A stretch of 64,000 nucleotides of DNA, from NCBI RefSeq assembly GCF_964340395.1, contig NC_135566.1, positions 22,354,635 through 22,418,634 on the forward strand, written 5' to 3'. Below, one piece after another: positions 36,900 through 47,807 of this stretch. The notes under the pieces were generated by a model. The model had not been told where the DNA came from, searched no databases, and saw only the letters and a list, made by a program, of their open reading frames with translations. The stretch's first letter is position 1. The number at the start of each line of letters is the position of its first letter. Source of the DNA: Glandiceps talaboti (Eukaryota > Hemichordata > Enteropneusta > Spengelidae). Position numbers and translations under genes: made by a program.

Positions 36900-38050
36900 T
36901 AAAATGCTTTTACTTTTCTAAGTATGAATGAATGAATGAATGAGTGACTGTTGTTCTTATAACCCCCTCTCCAACCTACACATTTCAAATACTACCCGTA
37001 TTTTCATCATCATCGCCATCAACTACCTCACGCCTCGGTCCTTTTTTGCCATCACTATGCATGACCACATATTACATATACACAAACGGTTCATCTTTTT
37101 TCTTTTTCTTCTCATTTTGGGTTGTCCTCAGGTTAGGTTAGGTCAGAGGGTCGGTAGTTTGGATTATTTTCACTTGCCTGGCTATGGACTTTCTCTCATA
37201 CTTAACATCCACAGACACAAATTTCGCACTTCCACCACTGTCACCAATTTCACCACGTCTTCGTTTGCATTCATCATCTTCGCTGCGTCTTCATCTGCAT
37301 TCGCCATCCTTCCCGCGTCTCCACCTGCATTCGTCATGTTCGCCCTGTGTCATATTCAAGTTATTTTTACACCAACACCAACACAAACTATAGGTTTTCA
37401 TGTTTGAGAGTTATAATGGCACCATACCCTCATAACTCCTCACTATTGGCTGTCAAGCATTGTGAGTGTGTGTATTAAACTTGCCCCCCCCCCAAAAAAA
37501 AAATAAATAAATAAATAAATAAAAGTAATAAATAAAAATAAAGGAAAAACTGGCCTATTGTATATAAAAGGGTATGTATGGCAACTCAAAGGAAGCGACA
37601 AAGAATTGCTTGGCAGCAATGATACCCCTAGCATTGACTAGATAATATGGACGTTAGATTCAATATTTCATGCGCCACATTTCAACAGAGCTCAGTGAAG
37701 TTCTACCAACCCTGTACATCATATCATTGGGATTAGGAATGGACAATAAAAATATCAAGGATCTAACGTTCAGGGGACTTTTTTGCCCGACTTGCCATAT
37801 CATAACGGTACTCGGTATATACCAGTTAATCTAGATGAATGAAATAAATGAAATAAAATATACCATAAGTTCTATAAATAGTCTATACATATAATGACCA
37901 ACTGAAAGTACTATTGTCTGGCTTTTGTGGCTGTCATTCAAGGCAATTTCTATTACATCTACAATATATCAAGTGTACATCACCTACATCTGACGGCTTA
38001 GAGTGTTAAGTGTCTTCTCTAGGGTACTTACTTTTTATTATTCGTCTACA
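36900..38050. repeat. diverged 1.2-kb direct duplication, copy 2
   Basis: This is the partner of 33440-34640 in the same orientation, about 3.45 kb away. It contains local expansions of its own: GAATGAATGAATGA near 36927 and an AAAT microsatellite near 37500. The 155-codon frame at 36940-37407 is pyrimidine-rich low-complexity sequence that is frameshifted relative to copy 1, which argues against coding. Confidence 0.75.
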
Positions 38051-38089
38051 TTTCATCATGATGTGTGATGATGATGATGAACGTAAGTG

Positions 38090-38186
38090 TAGTCTGTAAG
38101 GTACGCCGTGATGGGGCGCCCTCACACTTCAGCCAACCCCTCCCACGCCGGTGAGGGCGGAACGTCAGGACGTATCTTACAGTCTA
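38090..38186. mobile_element. 97-bp MITE with 9-bp target duplication
   Basis: The insert starts TAGTCTGTAAGGTACG and ends CGTATCTTACAGTCTA. The inverted arms extend through CGCCCTCAC on each side, about 35 bp with a few mismatches, around a short loop. ACGTAAGTG occurs immediately on both sides (38081-38089 and 38187-38195), a perfect 9-bp direct repeat. An 8-9 bp duplication fits hAT or Mutator-like insertion; which one is inference. Confidence 0.75.
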
Positions 38187-38195
38187 ACGTAAGTG

Positions 38196-38587
38196 ACACA
38201 CAAAATTAATTATGTATGCGTAAGAGCAAATGACACACATCTTATGGCAAATGACTAGCGTATGGAAATAAATGACACACATAAGGCAAGTAATGCACGT
38301 ATGACCACAGGGGCGTGTAATATTTCTTAGATTGTTGTTTTCCTGGTCTACAGACTAGATATAACAACCTTTTGACTATATATTCCTACCTGTAAGTAAG
38401 GAAAAAACATTTCCGCTACTTTAGAGATTGACACATTTGTAGCAGCAGGATTCGTACGATATTTTCCTAAGAAAACGGCGATCCAGGGCGGCAATCTAAG
38501 CAATAATACGTGCCCTGTGCTCATGACTATAAATGACGCACACACAAGGCGAATGATGCACACATGACAATAAATCTAAATGACACA
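38196..38587. other. short degenerate repeats of an AAATGACACACA motif
   Basis: AAATGACACACAT and close variants recur at irregular spacing between 38200 and 38590, up to the truncated left end of foldback copy B. No gene is supported. Confidence 0.5.
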
Positions 38588-41532
38588 CATGACTACATGA
38601 GATGACTACATGCGATATGACTACATGAGGTGACTACATGCGATGTGACTACATGAGATGACTACATGCGATATGACTACATGAGGTGACTACATGCGAT
38701 GTGACTACATGAGATGACTACATGCGATGTGACTACATGAGATGACTACATGCGATATGACTACATGAGATGACTACATACGATATGACTACATGAGGTG
38801 ACTACATGCGATGTGACTACATGAGATGACTACATGCGATATGACTACATGAGATGACTCCATGCAATACTGCGATGCGAGATGATGACATGATATGCGG
38901 CGATTTTGTAATGACGTTATGCCATTCGTAGATTATTCAATATGCATAAGGGGTAGACCATTCGATATCCTGGGGGGCTTGGAAGATTGGTGGAGAGTCA
39001 TTATTTTTTTTCCCACCTGCTTGCCTGAGAATTATTTTTTTCTCCTTTTCCTATGCTGGCAACTTTTTTTTTCTTTGCTTCTTTGAGATATCCGGATTTT
39101 TTTTACGTCAACGTTGAACACCTACATTTGTTGCCACAATTTTCTGTTTGGTTTTGGCACACGGTAATAGAGAGAGTAAAAAGATGCTGTTCTATCACAC
39201 ACATATTATATTTAAAAAACTACATATTTCATACATGTTTGATTTTCAATTAAATAAGCATGCCATGGTATGGTGACACACTGAAAATACAAATCGGAAA
39301 CTTGATTGGTGAGCTCAAACATTCAGATAGACCGGTCAGTTTCTCCAGATTGGTGGATGGGGGGAGGGGGGGGGTGTCAGTGTTTTTTTTCCATTGGGCC
39401 GACAAAAAGTCACTGACCCCCCCCCCCCCTGAATAAAGTTTCATAGCATCTGACAGTAAGTTGTAGAGGGAAGAGCTTTGAGACTGGGATATGTCCACCT
39501 CTTGTGCGAGTGTCTGTGAATGGGGGGGGGGGGTTCTAGCGGGTCTCCCCCTAGAAAACGGCCTGGATGATTTTTACTTCTAAAGGCAATGTTTAGGCTA
39601 TTCACAGACACTTTCAGACAATAATTTACAAATTTTACAAGACAGCTCTAACATGTAAAACGCAACTCTGTGAGGTTGAAACATTTTTGAAATAAAGTTT
39701 CATAGCATCTTGACAGTAAGAGTTGGAGGAAAGAACTTTGATTTGAGACTGGAACATGTCTACCTCTTACGGGGGGTTCTCGGGGGTCCCCCTAGAAGCC
39801 CTCGAGGTTTTTTACTTCTCAAGCAATGTTTAGGCTATTCACAGACACTTTCAGACAATAATTTACAAGCTTTACAAGACAGCTCTAACATGTAAAAAGC
39901 AACTACACATGGTTGAAACATTTTTGAAATAAAATTTCATAGCATCTTGACAGTAAGAGGTGGAGGGAAGAACTTTGATTTGAGGCTTGGACATGTCTAC
40001 CTCTTATGGGGGGGGGGGGTCCTAGGGGATCTCCCCTAGAAGCTTTTTAAGTTTTTTTTTACCAATTTTGGTGAATCTTATTGTTGGTTTAACGAATGAG
40101 TGGCCTCTGGGGTGATGGAGTCCAAGGCCCCCCCCCCCCCGCCAGATCTGTAGTTTTTTGTTTCTATTTAGGCGATTTTTAGGTTATTCATAGCCTCTGA
40201 GATATATATTGCCAAACATCGAAAAGCTAAAGTAAATATAACTTTTTACATAAGTTTTCCATGTTATAAAAGTGGGCCTGTAACATTGGTATAGGGTCAT
40301 TGATATTGCATTTATAGTAAAGTTACTGATGTGTTAGAGCACTTTAGGAGGTCATACCTAGTGTACAATATAAACTTGAATTTGAGTTGTGGTGTCGATA
40401 CATGTAGTGTCTGAAATAGGAAGTATAGCATCCCTTTTGACAAATTCATACTGAAGAGACTAGAACAATTTAGATTAAGTTCTTTTATAAACTATCCAAT
40501 AGTATGAAGGTTACCATTACAAAACCTTCAAGTTCACTTTTGCCCCAAAGTGTAAGATAAGTGAAGCACTGATTGTGAAACAGCCAAACACTTACATGGC
40601 ATGTTCTGTAACTAGTGTGGTAGCTAGGTAATACATGTATTATATGTATAATTTTATGTATAGTTATGTTTGAACCCTTACATGAAGTAATATTTAAACA
40701 ATTTATGAAAGAAACAGAGACAAGAACAAATATTATATGTACCACAGGCTAACGAAACTGACTGGTCCCTGACATGTGTTTGAAACTGTTTGTCATGATT
40801 TGACAAGTGTCCTGGTTGGAGAGGTACGAGCAATTTGAACAGTATACTCGAACCTGTGCATCATTTCCCTGCCAAGACATTTTTTTTCTAGCAGCAGTGG
40901 TCCATCTTTTTTTTCCATAACCCTCTCATATCCGGATTTTTTTTTCAAGCAAATCCATTTGGCATCTTTTTTCCCCCAAAATCTTCCAAGCCCTCCCCCC
41001 CCCCCAGGATATCAAATGGTCCACCTCTTACCACGTGCAACGGTGCAACATGCTGAGGAGTACTCCCTAGCCTGTTTCATATTAATACTCGTATTATGCG
41101 TATTGAATAATCTACGAATGGCATAACGTCATTACAAAATCGCCGCATATCATGTCATCATCGCAGTATTGCATATAGTCATCTCATGTAGTCATATCGC
41201 ATGTAGTCATCTCATGTAGTCATATCGCATGTAGTCATCTCATGTAGTCACATCGCATGTAGTCACCTCATGTAGTCATCTCATGTAGTCATATCGCATG
41301 TAGTCATCTCATGTAGTCACATCGCATGTAGTCATATCGCATGTAGTCACCTCATGTAGTCATATCGCATATAGTCATCTCATATAGTCATATCGCATAT
41401 AGTCATTGCAGTATTGCATATAGTCATTGTAGTATTGCATATAGTCATTGCAGTATTGCATATAGTCATTGCAGTATTGTATATAGTCATTGCAGTATTG
41501 TATTTTCGAATATTGGCAGGCATTCTACGCCA
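38588..41532. mobile_element. foldback DNA element, copy B, left end truncated
   Basis: Copy B is collinear with 13881-16708 and close in sequence over most of its length. Its right end (GGCAGGCATTCTACGCCA) is followed by TA at 41533, as in copy A. The left outer terminus with TGCCTGCCAATATTCG is missing: the sequence begins within the ACTACATGAGATG units. Inside, a ~200-bp module containing CATAGCATCTTGACAGTAAG is present once more than in copy A. Poly-G and poly-C tracts differ in length between copies. The core ends near 40757 (GAAACTGACTGGTCC). No transposase frame is present. Confidence 0.82.
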
Positions 41533-41534
41533 TA

Positions 41535-43277
41535 CGTCGACAGTGATGTGTTTAACGCAACAAAACTACTTTATAGTTATTAACTGTGTTTTCCTGTTAA
41601 TTGGCCAAAATTACAAGTTTAGAAGGGCGCCGACCAGGAACTTCCTTATTGGCTTTCATAGCTTACTATGTCTGAAAGACAACAGTTGAGACATTGAACA
41701 CAGGCTATACGTCTTACCCTCCTTCAAGATGTAATTTACACAAGTATTTTACATAAGTAGGAATCATAAAATTGCCAGGAATAAAGTGCCATCAATTTGC
41801 AAAAACTGAATTAATCTAAATTGAATCTGGTTTGAAGGCTGTAAGGCATTAAAGCATAGATGACGGTTTATGAAGGATGATGGTGATAGATCTACCGAAC
41901 AGGTGATATCTCTTTTGATATGCAAATCATTTATTAGTTTGAAATGTACATCTCAATTTAAATTTATGGTGGGGTGAACGAAGTTTGTGTTGCTGTAATG
42001 GAAAGATAACAGTTGCTCATAAAATGTCGGAAGTTTTTGAGATGTAAGACGGAAACCTTGATAGCCATACGATTGTAATTGAATTGGTAAATTATGGGAT
42101 AGGTAGAGAGATTGTGATGATCAACTCAAAAGTAAGGGCTAATATTTACAACCTGTGAATCGATTTACTTGAACCCTTGTTTGAATAATCTGGGTTTTTT
42201 AATGTTTAGTCGTCCCCAGATATAAATCTTCAAGTTCAGTTAGACCGACCATTGGATTTTTTCGTATCCTGGAATCTACTGTATGTTATATAGTAACTTG
42301 ATTGACTGTCGGCTGATCTATGTGCCAATATTGCAACTATGTATGCAATACTCAATAAAATAAACAAATGAACAACAACAACAACAACAACAACAACAAT
42401 AACAACAACAAAACAAACAAACGAACGAACGAACGAACCATTACAAAAATTAACATATCACCATTGTCTAATAAACGAACAAATCGAAATCCACATGTCC
42501 TGCGACTGTTGTCAACTCGTCATTATCAATTCTCTATCTCACGACTTTCTTTAGAGAAAGTCCCCAGTCTCACTAAGCCCATAAATTGTCATAGAATAGT
42601 ACTTAAATTAGTTCTGTGACATGATTTGAACTGCTGTATAGCATAGCATGGCTCAAGTGCAGCACAATTTTATCGTTTTATACAATCTTTGACTGAACTA
42701 GTAGCACACAAGGATCATTACAGATTTGCAAGTGTATCAAAATAAAGTCGCTCACAAAAAAAAACCGACACAAATCCGAACTCATGAATGATTTATTAAA
42801 TCCTTGCTGATGAGTGTTATCGTTTCATCTACTCACATTCTCGGTTGTCCAAGAAATTCAAGGTCATGTTGAGAGGGTCAAGTCCTAGCTGGGTCACTAG
42901 GTTCAATATCAATCGTATTAATTGATCAAAAGTGGAGAACAAACATTGTAACAATAACGATTAATAGCATATTAATTAGAATGTTGTATTTGATTGAGGT
43001 CACAATGGATATCATTACAAAGAGAGGTAATAATTCTATCTGGGATTTGAACTGCTGTACCTGATAATCTGAGAGCCCTTAATCACCGAAGTCAATCTAG
43101 GGATGTGTTATTTCTAATCCAATAGTTATCAGTCACTTCTGAGATGGACAAATTCGCGAGTTTCATTGTAAACACAAGAACAGTTACTAGGGGAGCTTGG
43201 TTGCTAGGAGACTCGTGAAAAAAAAGAATATAATGCGTAATTTATGAACAAGAGAGAAATAAGACCAAGTCCTAGTA
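41535..43277. other. region without recognised gene; AAC microsatellite
   Basis: A trinucleotide AAC run at 42369-42412 is followed by AACG units. The 83-codon frame starting in it is poly-Asn from the microsatellite. Elsewhere I see no coding, RNA or repeat signal that I can support. Confidence 0.5.
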
Positions 43278-43683
43278 TATGGCAAGCCGTTCAGGTCAAA
43301 ATTAGTACTGTAGTATTTTATATTTTTCGTACTTACAAATTAATTTTAACCGTTTATGTACTTTTATTCCATGATCACATTATTTTAAATATGTTTTCAT
43401 TTATATTTCCATATAATTTTGTTTTATTTTTCGTCAAACCAGAATTTTCTAAGGATTATGAATAATTGAAAGGCAAAATATATTTTTGTTAAAGTTTTTT
43501 TTTTTTCCAACATTTTTTAAAACTTTTTTTTGGCGGAGTCTGCTGACAGGCGCCGGTCACGAGCACGTCTATTTTAGCTGTAAAACTACGCATAAACAGT
43601 TTAAAATGAGTTTGTAACTACGAAAATTATAAAATACTACAGCTAAAATAGAATACTAATTTTGGCCTGAACGGCTTGCCATA
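43278..43683. mobile_element. 406-bp MITE with TA target duplication
   Basis: The termini are perfect inverted copies: TATGGCAAGCCGTTCAGG at the left and CCTGAACGGCTTGCCATA at the right, with TA on each side (43276-43277 and 43684-43685). The inverted match extends inward through AAAATTAGTA and TAGTATTTTATA. The internal sequence contains GACAGGCGCCGGTCACGAGC. A related arm in opposite orientation lies at about 44391-44669. There is no coding capacity. Confidence 0.82.
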
Positions 43684-43788
43684 TACATATCGTTCGATAC
43701 ATGATGTATGGTGTATTTGTATTTCTTTTCAACCTAAACCAGCTTTTCTATATCGCCTTGTAACGTTGTTATTATTATTATTATTATT

Positions 43789-43848
<60 letters not shown>

Positions 43849-44390
43849 AAGATTCAGTTTACTTCATCGTACATTGTAGTATACATTCTTTTAGTGTTCT
43901 GAGTACACATGTATCATGACAAGTTGAGAACAATACGTCTACGTATGTAATACAGCAGGTCGACGTCAACATGTGCTAGAAGAAGTAGTACCCGACTGAC
44001 CCATTGGAAATACGCGGTCACTTTTCCTCACGTTTTTGTTCCTAAAGCTTAATTCTTGTCAGTTTCACAATAATGAATGAATGTTATTGATGCAACAAAC
44101 TTTAGTTGTTTTAGATTAACTACCTTTACCCTTTGCACATGGATCGTGTCTTACGTACTACATCATGTAATACATCATACATGCGGTCATAACCTTAACG
44201 TGACGGTGTACACATGTGTGTACGCGGCTGAAGTAAATTAACAGTTTTGAGATCTGATATAATGTTTGAGCGATCAATTTCGAAGGTAATAAGAACGTGT
44301 ATTTGACGCTGAAACACGTCGTAATGGATGTCAAAGGTCACGCCTGTCACGAGCACGACGTACTCGTGACAGGCGCCGGGTACGAGCACG
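43684..44390. other. spacer between two MITE copies with ATT/GTT microsatellite
   Basis: An ATT run passes into a GTT run at about 43770-43848; the poly-leucine frame across it is an artefact. From about 44340 to 44412 lies a GC-rich segment in which GTGACAGGCGCC and GGCGCCTGTCA form an imperfect palindrome around CGAGCACGTG. Confidence 0.6.
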
Positions 44391-44669
44391 TGTTCGTGAC
44401 CGGCGCCTGTCAGCAGACTCGGCCCAAAAAAAAAGTTGGAAAAAAAAGTTTAGCAAAAAATATATTTTGACTTTCAATTATTTATAATCCTTAAAATAAA
44501 TCTGGTTTGACGAAAAGTAAAACAATATTCTCAAATGAATGGAAACTTATTTCATTTAATATAATGTGAACATGGAATAAAAGTACATAAACGGTTAAAA
44601 TTAATTTGTAAGTACGAAAAATATAAAATACTACAGTACTAATTTTGACCTGAACGGCTTGCCATACAA
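44391..44669. mobile_element. second, partial MITE copy in inverted orientation
   Basis: The sequence is the reverse complement of about 43278-43550 with small indels, ending TTTTGACCTGAACGGCTTGCCATA. Only the half up to the GC-rich segment is collinear, so this is a truncated copy, or the other arm of a larger foldback structure spanning 43278-44669. Confidence 0.7.
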
Positions 44670-44672
44670 GTC

Positions 44673-45131
44673 CGTCATTCTCGCTCAACAAATTAAAAAA
44701 TATTTTGTCATTGTACGTATGTAATAACAAACTTTTTACACTTTTCACCTTTTCACAGTTGATAAAACAAACGCAATTCTCATCCATATAATCACTTAAA
44801 AATGTGACCAAAATAAAAATTTCAAACTGCTTGAGTTCACATATCAGTAATATCACCGTCATTCTCGCTCAACAAAATAAAAAATATTTTGTCATTGTAC
44901 GTATGTAATAACAAACTTTTTACACTTTTCACCTTTTCACAGTTGATCAAGCTAGAAACACGGACTTTGTCGTTATTGCTGTTTCACATTCTCTTTTCAA
45001 GTAAAGAAATACAATTTAGTTGTTTTACAAATTACAATTGCAAAATAAACACGCAATTCTCATCCATATAATCACTTAAAAATGTGACCAAAATAAAAAT
45101 TTCAAACTGCTTGAGTTCACATATCAGTAAA
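44673..45131. repeat. imperfect tandem duplication with a ~90-bp internal length difference
   Basis: The segment containing CCGTCATTCTCGCTCAACAA and CTGCTTGAGTTCACATATCA occurs at about 44675-44850 and again at about 44860-45129. The second copy carries an extra ~90 bp after TTTTCACAGTTGAT. Outside that difference the copies are nearly identical. On the minus strand both keep a frame with LICELKQFEIFILVTFLSDY, but I see no gene context for it. Confidence 0.8.
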
Positions 45132-45950
45132 AAGTATGTTGATAAAAAAAAGCTAAAGAAAAAGAAAAGCCAACCAACATATTGGTATAAAGAGCAGTTT
45201 TGTTGTGCGTTGTCATTCAAGGCTTATGTAATATGCTATGGCGCGGCGACGCATCGTCAACAATTTTATTATCAAATTGATTCTGAAAAGTTCATAGGAT
45301 AGCTATTATTTGTAACAAAGTCTGGTAGACTGCAAGGGGTCACTTTAAATGGGATGGGGGTATACTCCTCTCAGGTCACCATTGACCAGGAAGTATCCAC
45401 ATATCTATATCACCCAAGATCTCCTGACTACTAACCATGCATGAGCTCTGACAACAACGCCATAGGGAGGCGGTGTTCAAATGTTTTACATTACAATATT
45501 TGAAGAGGGGAGGGTCATGAAGGGTCGCAGGGGATGATAAATTGTTCAAATGAAAATGATCGCACCACAGGCGTTTGATTTAGGTCGAAAATGTTTTTTT
45601 TTGAACAAGAGAAGATTCAAGGCTCAGGATAGAAAAAAAATGTTACAATTTCATTGGTGTTATGGAATCATTAAATCATTTGTTATTGCTTGGAAGCACT
45701 GTTTTAACAACTTCTGTATATATGTAGAAGTGGTTCTGCTGTTCAACTCTTCCATTTTGCAATTTTGTTTTAGCAAAGTAACAAAGTGGTTAGTGGTTTC
45801 CTCACACACACTATAAAACACATTTCACACAGAAAGTTGGTAAAATATTGCACTTTTATATTATAGTCCACTCACAATGACCTTCATTGCTAATTATCAA
45901 ACCAAGTCAATTTCTGCCTATTACACACCACACACATTCTAGTATTTACA
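45132..45950. other. region without recognised gene
   Basis: An 88-codon frame at 45550-45816 and smaller ones are present, none recognisable. No promoter, splice or RNA signal stands out. Confidence 0.45.
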
Positions 45951-45954
45951 TATT

Positions 45955-46590
45955 GCCAATCTCTTTTAAAACATGTTTACAAGTAATATTGAAGAAAAGA
46001 ACTATACACACGTATTATTTTAGGTGCTCATATCACCTTTACTGAATTGCAGCCATATTATGTGTAGTAATAACTCACTATATTACTACATAACTCAAAA
46101 ACTGTATTACAGACTCCATCCAGGTGTTTAACCCCATATAATCACATGCAAGTATTCTCGTATGACAGTGACGTTTGACCTGTACATTGACCTATAGGGT
46201 AGACCATCAAAATTAAGCCATTACTTGTATAATGCAGACACTTTGAAGCAATTATGTGTGTCTAATTTCTTTAGACCATGTCTATAGATAATGCAGAACC
46301 AGATAAACATACACATGCACTACTTTTGGTGCTCATATCACATTTTACTCAATGGCAGCCATATTTGTAGTGAACAACCATGATTTATCACATAACTTAA
46401 AAACGTTAAGACATAGAAACTGCATTCAAGTGTCTACCCCCATATTGCCAGGTTTAAATCTTCTTGAGACATTGACCTTTGGCCTCGATCTGCATTATCA
46501 CAGACACTTTGTAGCATTGGTATGTTGCCATAAATTTCTTTTAAATCATGTCTCCATTCAGTCACATAGAAGTAATGTATTTGAGGATTG
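45955..46590. repeat. two diverged ~300-bp tandem units
   Basis: Blocks such as GGTGCTCATATCAC (46024 and 46329), GCAGCCATAT, CATAACT(C/T)AAAAAC and CCCCATAT recur about 305 bp apart with roughly one mismatch in five. This is old tandem or dispersed repeat material; no coding is supported. Confidence 0.65.
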
Positions 46591-46610
46591 TGTCTACGAA
46601 GACTTGTTGT

Positions 46611-46880
46611 TTATGGTTTTGATAGTGGTAGAATTCTTGCCTGTTACGCAGGTGATTTGGGTTTGACTCCGGGCCGATGCACACATAATGTGCATAGACA
46701 GTGTTCCCCTCCACCATCTATGGTGCAAGTAAATAGTAATACATGAGGGTCAGTCAGCTCTACCGCCGTGTCCTTCTAATGATCTCACTCCACTCTTTCG
46801 AACACAAGCACCAAATTTCGTATAACTTAACATACATACATACATACATACATACATACATACATACATACATACATACA
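46611..46880 (+). mobile_element. tRNA-Gly-derived SINE
   Basis: Positions 46611-46682 resemble tRNA-Gly: AGTGGTAGAATTCTTGCCTG covers the D arm and anticodon stem, GGTTTGACTCC is the B-box/T arm, and CCGATGCA is the 3' acceptor strand. The 5' acceptor strand (TTATGGT) no longer pairs with it and the anticodon position reads GTT, so it is not a functional tRNA. A tRNA-unrelated body of about 145 bp follows, ending in an ATAC microsatellite (46830-46878), the short-repeat tail expected for a SINE. It lies just upstream of the carbonic anhydrase gene. Confidence 0.6.
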
Positions 46881-47158
46881 CCATCTCATATTGATTTTTG
46901 TTTGTTTGCATTATTGACTATCACTGTTATCAAGATCAATTGATGGTCTTCCTCGTGAGATCTCTCACAAAAAACTCCAAAGTTGACCCTGATACACATA
47001 CTATTTTAGCATCTCAGATAAGAACAGAAGTGTACACGTGCTAAAAATGTAATATTAATTCCATTGTATTTAAATGAATAACAATCAATACATGTTCCCT
47101 CCACACCAGTTCCTCGAGATATTCTCATCACTATTTCACCAACTGAAACATCAGTGCA
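46881..47158 (+). other. upstream region of the carbonic anhydrase gene
   Basis: This is unique sequence between the SINE and the ATG at 47159. I cannot identify a TATA box at a plausible spacing, so the transcription start is undetermined; an upstream non-coding exon is possible. Confidence 0.35.
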
Positions 47159-47807
47159 ATGATGTTGGCGTCCAAACTCCTGTCGATAGCACTTCTGCTT
47201 CTTTGCCAGACGATCAGAGCACACGGCGGACACGGTTCTGACGTTGGAGAATGTGCAGCTGATCACAATTTTTGCCATCGGTCTGACGTTTGTTCATATG
47301 TGTTCCAGTTATCGCGACATTCAGGCGACAGTTGCTCCGACGTGGAGAATGCCGTAGTTGATGTTAGCAAGCTACACGGCAACTTTGGTGTTGTAAACAT
47401 GCAGCTCCAGCATCAGGGTGAATTACTTCATACTCATGGCAACGAAATAGCTGATCTGGCAATATTCGTTTCTCGACAGCGTCAAGCTATGATGCGACAC
47501 GGTGTTATGATTGCTACTCTCAATAGACGTCTTGATGACGCTGTTGAAACCATGAAATGGTCTGCATTCTTTAGCAACGGTGACAGTCAGCTTCACAACG
47601 AGCATTCTGATGAAGAAGAAATCAACAGAATCGTACAAATGATGTTGCTAGGAGAGATCAAGAAAGACGTAGAAGGCGTGAAAGCCCAGGTGAAGAAACT
47701 AAACCAAGGCCTTGCTGCACTTACTCACCTGGAAGAAGAAATTGAACATCAAAATGAACGTATACATGATTTGGAAAGTCACATTGAACATAAAAAAGAA
47801 GGTTTTC
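47159..47807 (+). CDS. carbonic anhydrase exon 1: signal peptide and coiled-coil extension
   Basis: Two consecutive ATGs (47159 and 47162) precede the signal peptide; I used the first. After cleavage near RA|HGGHG the chain has several cysteines ([16 protein letters not shown]), then mostly helical sequence. [18 protein letters not shown] through [19 protein letters not shown] shows heptad-like spacing of Leu, Ile and Val. The exon ends at TTTTC|GTAAGT, phase 1. The ~195-residue region between signal peptide and catalytic domain is not part of ordinary alpha-carbonic anhydrases. Confidence 0.88.

Noticed and set aside
36940-37407. 155-codon frame as a gene
   Set aside because: Low-complexity pyrimidine-rich sequence within a diverged duplication; the other copy has the frame disrupted.
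43676-43879. Poly-leucine frame
   Set aside because: Product of the GTT/ATT microsatellite.
46611-46682. Functional tRNA (anticodon position GTT)
   Set aside because: The 5' acceptor strand does not pair with the 3' strand, and the body is tRNA-Gly with a mutated anticodon loop; a SINE head is more likely.
47006-47278. 90-codon minus-strand frame over the signal peptide exon
   Set aside because: Shadow of the plus-strand exon 1, which has clear splice and domain support.
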